Shown here: positions 57,569-64,000 of the stretch, piece after piece | How the letters are laid out: the number at the start of each line of letters is the position of its first letter | How positions within the stretch are numbered: the first letter of the stretch is position 1 | Origin: Gnetum montanum | Taxonomy: Eukaryota; Streptophyta; Gnetopsida; Gnetales; Gnetaceae | DNA: 64,000 nucleotides | Direction of reading: 5' to 3' | NCBI GenBank assembly: GCA_015680685.1 | Contig: MNCI01005969.1 | Span: 161,028-225,027 of the forward strand | Position numbers and translations under genes: made by a program | The notes under the pieces: model-generated | Told to the model about the DNA's origin: nothing | The model's input: only the letters and a program-made list of their open reading frames with translations | Databases searched by the model: none

Positions 57569-59436
57569 ATGGCTTAAACTAAAGATAAATTATCACCTGC
57601 CAAAGAGATGAAAAGGAACAATGACAAAATCAATGACAATGAATACTAGAGCATGTCAATGTAAACAAAAATCTCATATGATAATAAGGATCACTATGAT
57701 CTTGATTTCACCTTCATCTTTCACCAAGATGGGTAGTTAAGGTGGAAAGACCTACAAGGCAACATCATTCTACCTCCAAAGAGTTTAGCACTTGCAATGC
57801 TTCAAACACCTTTAAGGGGAATGAATCCGAGTCATGTGAAAGAAGGGTACCATGTGACTAAACATATGACAAGACTTTACCAACCCATATAGGCACAAGT
57901 GCATAGAGTTCCTGCTATGGAGACCAAACATGTTCACAACAAAGGAAAGTATATCAACTCTCCTATTATCCTGGAAGAACTTGATGGAGATGTGTTTGTA
58001 GAAGAAAAACTCCACCAGGGTCATGAAGTCCATTCTTAAACATCTGCTATTTGTTTAGAAGATATTATCAAAGTGCTACTACATTTATCCTTAGTAAAGA
58101 CACCTAGAAGATATGCAACAAACTAAGTACAAGTAGGACTTAAGACCAAGAGCTTCTACTAGATCTCAAAAGGAAGAATATAAGAGTCATAGAAGGAGGA
58201 CTAGCTGGCATCATTCTCTTACAGCTTCATCTTCATACTCACGATTGTTAGTGGACTCTAATCTAAGGCAACTTAGGTATAGCGATCATAATAGGGAGAG
58301 ACGTTAGACTCATGACCAACACCACTATTTCCCAAGACATTCTGATGAGGAAGATGAAGAGCATGAGCTAAGAAGAAACAAGGATAGACATGCAGAGAGA
58401 GAGAAGTATGAGCATTAAAGGAGGCACTACTACAAGAGAGCATACAAACCCCATGAGCATGAAGAGCCCTGATTGAAAACTTACAACATGATAAAAACAT
58501 GATAAATATAAGGGAAGTTATTTACATCCCAACCAGGCACATAAGTGACAACCATATTAAGCGATTGGACATGAACAACATGCCAAAATTTGAGGGTGGA
58601 TATAATGCAGATCTTCAACACCACCTTCAAGCATTCCATGATGCCTATGCCCTGCAGAACATAGAGAGTGAATGACAAAAACTTGAGTTGTTCCCTTTGA
58701 CACTCATCAAAGAGGTTGAAAGTTAGCATAGATCATTAGAACTAGAATAAATCAGAAGATGGAGTACCATGCTTGAACTTTTTATTAACAAATATCAAAC
58801 CTATTCCCATGTGTTCAATCCTTGGATTTGTTTCCTTGCATTTTAAATTTTCTTCTACTATGAAGGTGTTAGAATCAAACCTATGCCTAGGCCACAAATT
58901 TTCCCAAAGGAAGCAACTTAGGCACATTTTTGATGGGCTACGAAATAAAACTAGGGAAACCCTTGGGATTTGTGCCCAAGGAAGATTGTCTAAAATGACC
59001 ACCCATCGCATTCAAAGACTCATCAATCAAGTGGTAAAGGAAGAGGGTGAACTAAAGAAGAGAGAGTCAACAAAGGAGTATAATAGAAATACATCTATTA
59101 GAAAGAGAGATGTACAAGTGTGCAATCTACATGAGGAGGACACCTTGGAGGAGTTAATACAAAAAGAGACACTACCTATTCAGAAATCTATCACAGATAT
59201 TGCAAACAAGGTAGAAAAGATGTGGGATTCAGTAGATGAAAATTTTGGAACAGCTTTAAAAATTATGAAGGAAAGAATTGAGCAAGCCTTCAACAAAGGC
59301 AAGGAAAGAAGAAGAAAAAAGATTTCAAATGGAAAGGAAAGGTAGCTTCAGTGGTAGACTATTTAGGTACAAGCTTAGATGAGGAGAAAGTATGCTCTGT
59401 GTGCTAGTATGACCACCTTAAGGTGTCTTGCCTTGT
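57569..59436 (+). pseudogene. Athila-like gag of element G, interrupted at the zinc knuckle
   Basis: ATG at 57569 with an early stop. The frame reads FTFIFHQD and LRWKDLQGNI (57700-57770), the same N-terminal block as element B, so G and B share a sub-lineage distinct from E/A. The gag core (58540-59060) is broken by stops, with FHDAYALQNIESE and, after a frameshift, LRHIFDGLRNKTRETLGICAQG. A coiled-coil-like KRES...KEEGELKKRE segment (58773-59345) follows. The knuckle (CSVC, stop, YDHLKVSC) is reached at 59398-59430 and the sequence is then cut by element I at 59437. Confidence 0.8.
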
Positions 59437-60266
59437 TGATGAGCTATGAGGTACCCTTACCCCCAACCATACGAATCACAAGCATTCACGTGTGATCTGG
59501 TCAAATTCTGTAGACCTTAACTTCCTAAGTAGACTAGTTCTAGGACGTGAAATCTAATCATGACAATCATTGTCTTCTCAACTATACTTACGGAGCTTAA
59601 TTATATGATTAAGTATAATTGAGGTACATGATTTTTATTATTTTATATTTTATTTCTCTACAATTTAAAATAATTTGAAACTTAATTTATGAACCACTTT
59701 AACTAATCTAATTACTAATTAATAACTCACTATCCTAACATAAGTATCCAATCCCACTTTCTATGCACATCTTGAACATGTATAACACTGCTGGGTTACC
59801 AAATGTTAAGTGTTGCTAGGATTACCAAGTGTCGTGCATGCTCGAAGCAGTCATACTTATGTGCTTAATTAATTAATCTCTATTTAATCGAACTAGCTTA
59901 CTTTAGCTTAATTACTTGGGAGCATTAAAGAAAATTGCATAAAACATTAAATGCATAAATAAAATATTTAAGCTAGCTAAGGTGCTGCAAGGTTTGATCA
60001 GAAAGTTTGTCTTTATTGCTGCACACATTGTCGTGCTTAAGTACAAAAATGCTTGAATAAAGATTCATACACTCAATGACTCCTACTGTGGGCACTTTCG
60101 AAAATATTCTAACTCTAGAGAAAAGAAACTACAAGAGCTCTGTTATGCTATGACAAAAACTATATGGAAATTGTGTGTCCATGTGCTATATTTATTGGCC
60201 GACATCGTATCTTAAGGCCCAATATTGGATATTCAATATCAGAGCCTTGTAAAATACAATTCATCA
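59437..60266 (-). mobile_element. 3' LTR of element I (830 bp)
   Basis: Left end TGATGAGCTATGAGG, right end TTCATCA. U3 boxes CCAATATTGGATATTC and GATACGATGTC-like (60200-60242) are degenerate forms of the GATATC cluster. TATA box complementary to 60187-60198; AATAAAGAC near 60012 on the complement. Confidence 0.85.
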
Positions 60267-60777
60267 TACCCCCATGACTAAATGAAAACTCATCCTTGAG
60301 TGAACAAGAGGAGGAACAAGTTCCTTACAAAATATTCAAAAGGTATGGGATTATTAACTGACATGTAAATTGACTTAGATAGAACAAACAAACTCTAAGT
60401 TTCCAAGTGTACAGATTTACAATCTTTTACAAAGTTAGATGTTCATGACAATAGAATTAAACAAACTGGACAAAACTAACATCGAACTCCTTTGGCAGTT
60501 GAAGAGCAAGGGAGAAGATCCAACGATCAAGAATGGTCCTTGTTGCATGTACTGTTGCATCTTCCTTAGTGAAGATAGTCATGTTTCTAGTCCACACTTC
60601 CTATAGCAATCACAAAAAAATCGTGGATTAGTATGCAATGTGTAACATATAGCTTTTGGGTACCTTGTCTCTTCAGTGGTTATACTTGGCTAAGTTGTGA
60701 TTATGGTGGATTAATTCCTTTAATAGTGTTAATAGGAAAACTAAAGAATAAGGTGAAATGGATAAGTGGTCCATTAT

Positions 60778-61628
60778 TGATGAGACGCAATATCGCATAG
60801 GTCGCGATATTGCGATGCACCGTCATATTTATAAATAAGAGGCGGCTCTTCCTTGTTTCCTCATCCTAGGCTAGAAGTAGGGAAACTCTGGCAGATTGAT
60901 CACTCCAGAGATAGAATATTTTCCATGTGCCTGCAGTAGGAGTCCTAAAGTGAACGGATTTTTATTCGAGCAACATTGTACCTGAACACAAGTTGTGTAT
61001 GACAATAAAGACGAACTTCCTAGATAAACCTTGCAGTGCATGGAATAGGATTTTATTTAATGTTATTTATTGCTTTCTCTCTCACCCTTATCTCCTAGTA
61101 ATGCGGAATGAGTATGACTTGCTTATGAGCATTTAAGGATGTGTACGAATAATCAAGGAATGGATGCTCATCGCACTTAGGCTAGATTAGATTCTCTCAA
61201 CCCTTTCCTCCTAGTTAAGTGCCTTAGTACGACCACTTCAAGCACGTGTGTTACACATGATGATCCTAGCAACGATTAGCGTTTGGTAGCCATGGTTGCA
61301 TCGGTTCAGGGTGTGTACGGTAAGTGGGAACGGATGCTGACGCTAGGTTAATTTGGACTTAGTTCATTAGTTAGAGTTAGTAATTAGTTTCTCAACCCTT
61401 CACCTCAATAGCATAGGAGATAAAACATAAAAACTATAAAAATCATATACCTCGGACTTACTTAACCATACACCGTGACAACTACAAGTAAGTCTGGGAA
61501 GACAACGAATGATTAACCCTAAGTGTTCCATGGGGCGTGTAGGCACTTAGTCTGCAGAGTTCGACCGGATGACGCGTGCTATGCTCATATTCGTATGGTT
61601 GAGTGTAGGGGTATCTCGCCACTCCTCA
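60778..61628 (+). mobile_element. Solo LTR J (851 bp) with TSD attat
   Basis: TGATGAGACGCAATATCGC at the start, CACTCCTCA at the end (one change from CTCATCA). Perfect 5-bp flanks attat (60773-60777 and 61629-61633). TATA box TATAAATAAGAGG at 60830, with CGCGATATTGCG boxes at 60785-60822. R/U5 closely resembles LTR D. It lies in the 3' noncoding region of I and is therefore younger than I. Confidence 0.93.
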
Positions 61629-61633
61629 ATTAT

Positions 61634-63084
61634 TAAATTCAGAAAAGTCCAACATGATGAAATGCTTAAAGAGGGTTTAAGAATTCACAACAATAAAAAG
61701 AGGATTTCACTAAAAATGTTGTGAAGATGCACACAATTGGGTGTCATTGATGGGGCATGAAAAAAGGATTTTATTGTGAGAATGTCTAAGGATAAAGGAC
61801 TTAACTAATCCAACCAAAAGATATGCAAGTGGGTCCTTCCCAAAGCAAGCATAGGCACTTTATTGCCCTTGCATAACTTCAAACCCAAGAGTCCATGGAC
61901 CCCATGGATGATTAATGGTTACGAAAAGTTAAGAACAAAAACCCAAAAGAAACTACCTAAAAATTTTGACACATCAAACCAAGACATTGAATAAGAACAT
62001 GAAATTGGTAGTGAGGTGAGACATGGAAAGCATAGATGAATGAGAGAGAGAGTGGAATGGAGTTCTTGATTCAGGTCACATGAAGTCCCTTGTGAATTTT
62101 GTGGTTAAATGACCTAATAAAATCCATCCTTAGTCAAGATCAAAACCAACCATGTTTAGTGACTTTGCATCGTCATTCTAAGACCAGTTCAACCCTTGAG
62201 ACACAAGAGTGCTCCCACAAAACAACCATTGTTCCTTATTAAAAAAGAAAAGAGAATTAGGAAGTGAGAAAGGGCCTAAGTTAGAGGGGATCTTCAGTCA
62301 TGGGTAACATGTCTTTCTAGTCCCATAACTAGTGCTTGTAGCCTATTTATTTTGTCTAAGGAGTGTACTTTGAATTCCCATCTCTCTCTCTCTCTCTCTT
62401 TTTCTCTCTCTCTCTCTCTAACTTTGAATGGGAACCACACCATGGAAAGACTTATTTAACATCCTATTATTGGTTGATATAAAATAGTAATGAATCCATG
62501 AAAACACACATGCATCCAAGTAAGCAGAAAGGCATAAAGACTACTAAGTCCCCTTGAAGTCACACCTTGTTCAAACCTTTGAATCCTTTCCAAATCTAGA
62601 AACTACCAAGGTCATAGGTTAAAGTTTTATTAATGAAAAACGGACCTCACATTTCCAGAACAAGGAAAACCATAGAGTTTGTGGATGGGTGGATGTTGTG
62701 GACTCACTACCTGTTTCATGAAAAAGAAAGCATGTCCTAGTTATCTATAACAAAATTCAAAGCCAAAATCCAGACACCAATAATCAAATAACTGAATAGC
62801 ACATGGCCACATCAATCACACCACACTGTACCTAGTTGGCAATAAGGCATGTTATTATTAAAACATAATTAAAAAATCACATCCAAATACAGGAAAATAT
62901 ACAAGAAATCGTAAAATATTTAAGAAAACTAAAATGTACTAATGATGTTGCAAAAGAAAAATTTTGAAAAATTAATAATGTAAGAAACAAAAAGGTGTAA
63001 GATAAAGAATGTGTAAAATAAAAAGTTGTAAAAGTAACAAGATGTAAAACAAAAAGATAAAAAACTAAGGAGCCACTTATATAG
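61634..63084 (-). mobile_element. 3' noncoding region of element I (outer part)
   Basis: Contains the GGGTCCTTCCCAAAGCAAGC box (61830-61850), a (CT)n-rich tract (62380-62419) and the A-rich complement of the T-rich array (62870-63065). Same order as in B, reversed relative to D. No supported ORF. Confidence 0.7.
62380..62419. repeat. (CT)n-rich simple repeat
   Basis: Two CT runs separated by a short T-run. Confidence 0.9.
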
Positions 63085-64000
63085 TTAGCATGGATGGCCA
63101 TCTCCCCTATGACTAGTTGAGAGGAGGAGATTTGAAAGATTGAGCATGGTTGTTCATTTGATGAGGTGTTTGTTGCACTAGCTTGCTTAGGCTCGTGGAA
63201 AGGTTTGACTTGTTATATGTTGACTAGATACTTCTTGTTTGGGCTCTCAAGTTTGTAGATCAACATGGCCCCAGAAGGGAAAGTTTTGTAAATGATATAA
63301 GGTCCTTCCCACAACTTCTAGAATTTATTTCATTGAGGTACATGTGTGGGGTTCCAGTAGAGGACCTTATCTCCCAGATGAAATTTGACTTTCCTAATTT
63401 TAAGATCATGGCACTTTTTGTTGAATGCCTTGTGCAATTCGTTAGATGATAGGGCCACCAATTGGTTTTCCTCTAGCAAGTTGAGATTCATTAATCATTC
63501 TTTTTGTGCTAAATTTAAGTCACGGTCAAGTTCATAGGCTATTAAAAGTGTATGGAGCTTGGATTAAATAGGGAGTGTTGGAATTTTTTCCATACACCAG
63601 CTCATAGGGAGAATAACCTGTAAGGAGTTTCCATGTTGAGTAGTAAACCCAAAGGACATTGTTGAGTTTTTTACTCCAATCTCTCCTATATTTGGTAACA
63701 ATTCATGTTAGGATCTTTGTGATCTCCCTATTTGTAACCTAATCTTGACCATTGGCTTAGGGGTGATAAGGTGTTGTTAGTTTTTGTTCAACCCCCAAGT
63801 ATCGCATAAGCTTCTGAAAGGTAATGCTTATAAAGTGGGTTCCATTATTAGAAATTAATGCATCTGGCACATGAAACCTATTTACAACATTCTATTATAT
63901 AAAACAAGTAGTAGTAGAAGATGTATAATCGGTGACAGCTGCTGCTTCTGCCCATTTCATACAATAGTAGACAACAACTATGATCTACGCTTTTCCATTT
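63085..64000 (-). pseudogene. Integrase and pol C-terminus relic of element I
   Basis: Minus-strand translation from 64000 gives KWAEAAAVTDYTSSTTT, PDALISNNGTHF, a TTPYHP segment, VTNREI, RRDWSKKLNNVLW and TGYSPYELVYGK, which align with 9118-9486 of element D. The C-terminal part (LHKAFNKKCHD, GDKVLYWNPTHVP, LWEGPYII, FPSGAM) then runs to a stop at 63085. The second catalytic Asp is Asn (SNNG) and the catalytic Glu codon position is a stop, so it is inactive. Several other stops. Confidence 0.88.

Larger units (their letters stand above)
59437..64000 (-). mobile_element. Element I: pol-bearing Athila-like retrotransposon, 3' half (continues beyond window)
   Basis: 3' LTR at 59437-60266, polypurine tract (TACCCCCATGAC on plus, 60267-60278), a 3' noncoding region split by solo LTR J, T-rich array (62870-63065), and the pol C-terminal part at 63085-64000. 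It inserted into the gag of element G. The 5' LTR, gag and most of pol lie outside the window. Confidence 0.85.

Overview
This window looks like a repeat-dominated stretch of a large land-plant nuclear genome. The evidence is nested LTR retrotransposons with plant-type Ty3/gypsy (Athila/Tat-like) gag and pol, tRNA-complementary primer sites, 5-bp target-site duplications (TSDs), very low gene density and a fragment of a plant cyclopropane-fatty-acid-synthase-type FAD gene. A gymnosperm is my guess from the gene-poor nested structure, but the sequence alone does not prove it. I found no intact protein-coding gene, no RNA gene and no CRISPR array.

Layout. 1-2870 (minus): decayed coiled-coil, transposon-like ORF with its own TATA promoter. 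3170-7179 (minus): element A, gag only, with its 5' LTR at 6339-7179. 7180-12717 (plus): element D, a long pol relic plus 3' LTR, truncated at its 5' end by A. 12718-14125 (plus): second copy of the coiled-coil ORF, with an apparent intron. 14109-27000 (minus): element C (gag-pro, with a long palindrome-rich LTR), split by element B (14396-21763), which carries a gag-pro-tail polyprotein lacking RT/RNase H/integrase. 27100-40449 (plus): remnants of element L (initiator-Met-tRNA-type primer site at 27280, LTR at 39924-40449), invaded by solo LTR M (30478-31163) and full-length element E (33164-39720, TSD gaagt). 40450-45023: the only non-transposon island, with two exons of the FAD gene on the minus strand. 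45029-51392 (plus): full-length gag-only element F (TSD ggtag). 51498-52334: solo LTR K. About 52900-56850 (minus): weathered repeat and Ty1/copia RNase H relic, split by solo LTR H. 56900-59436 (plus): gag element G, cut at its zinc knuckle by element I (59437 to beyond 64000, minus), which in turn carries solo LTR J (60778-61628, TSD attat).

Most of these belong to one LTR superfamily: LTRs begin TGATGAG and end CTCATCA, the primer site resembles tRNA-Asp, the gag has a CX2CX3HX4C knuckle, a T-rich array follows the ORF, and copies of an AGTCATGGGGG tract lie in the 3' region. Several members lack pol and could only have moved in trans.

The most unusual structure is in the LTR promoters. 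Just upstream of the TATA box each LTR carries a cluster of short CpG-containing palindromes (consensus near GATATCGCGTACGCGATATC). Number and core sequence vary between copies, and even between the two LTRs of one element. An analogous but unrelated palindrome array (TAGCGTAGC type, repeating about every 190 bp) sits in the LTR of element C. Several single-N positions flanked by exact direct duplications look like unmerged contig overlaps, not biology.
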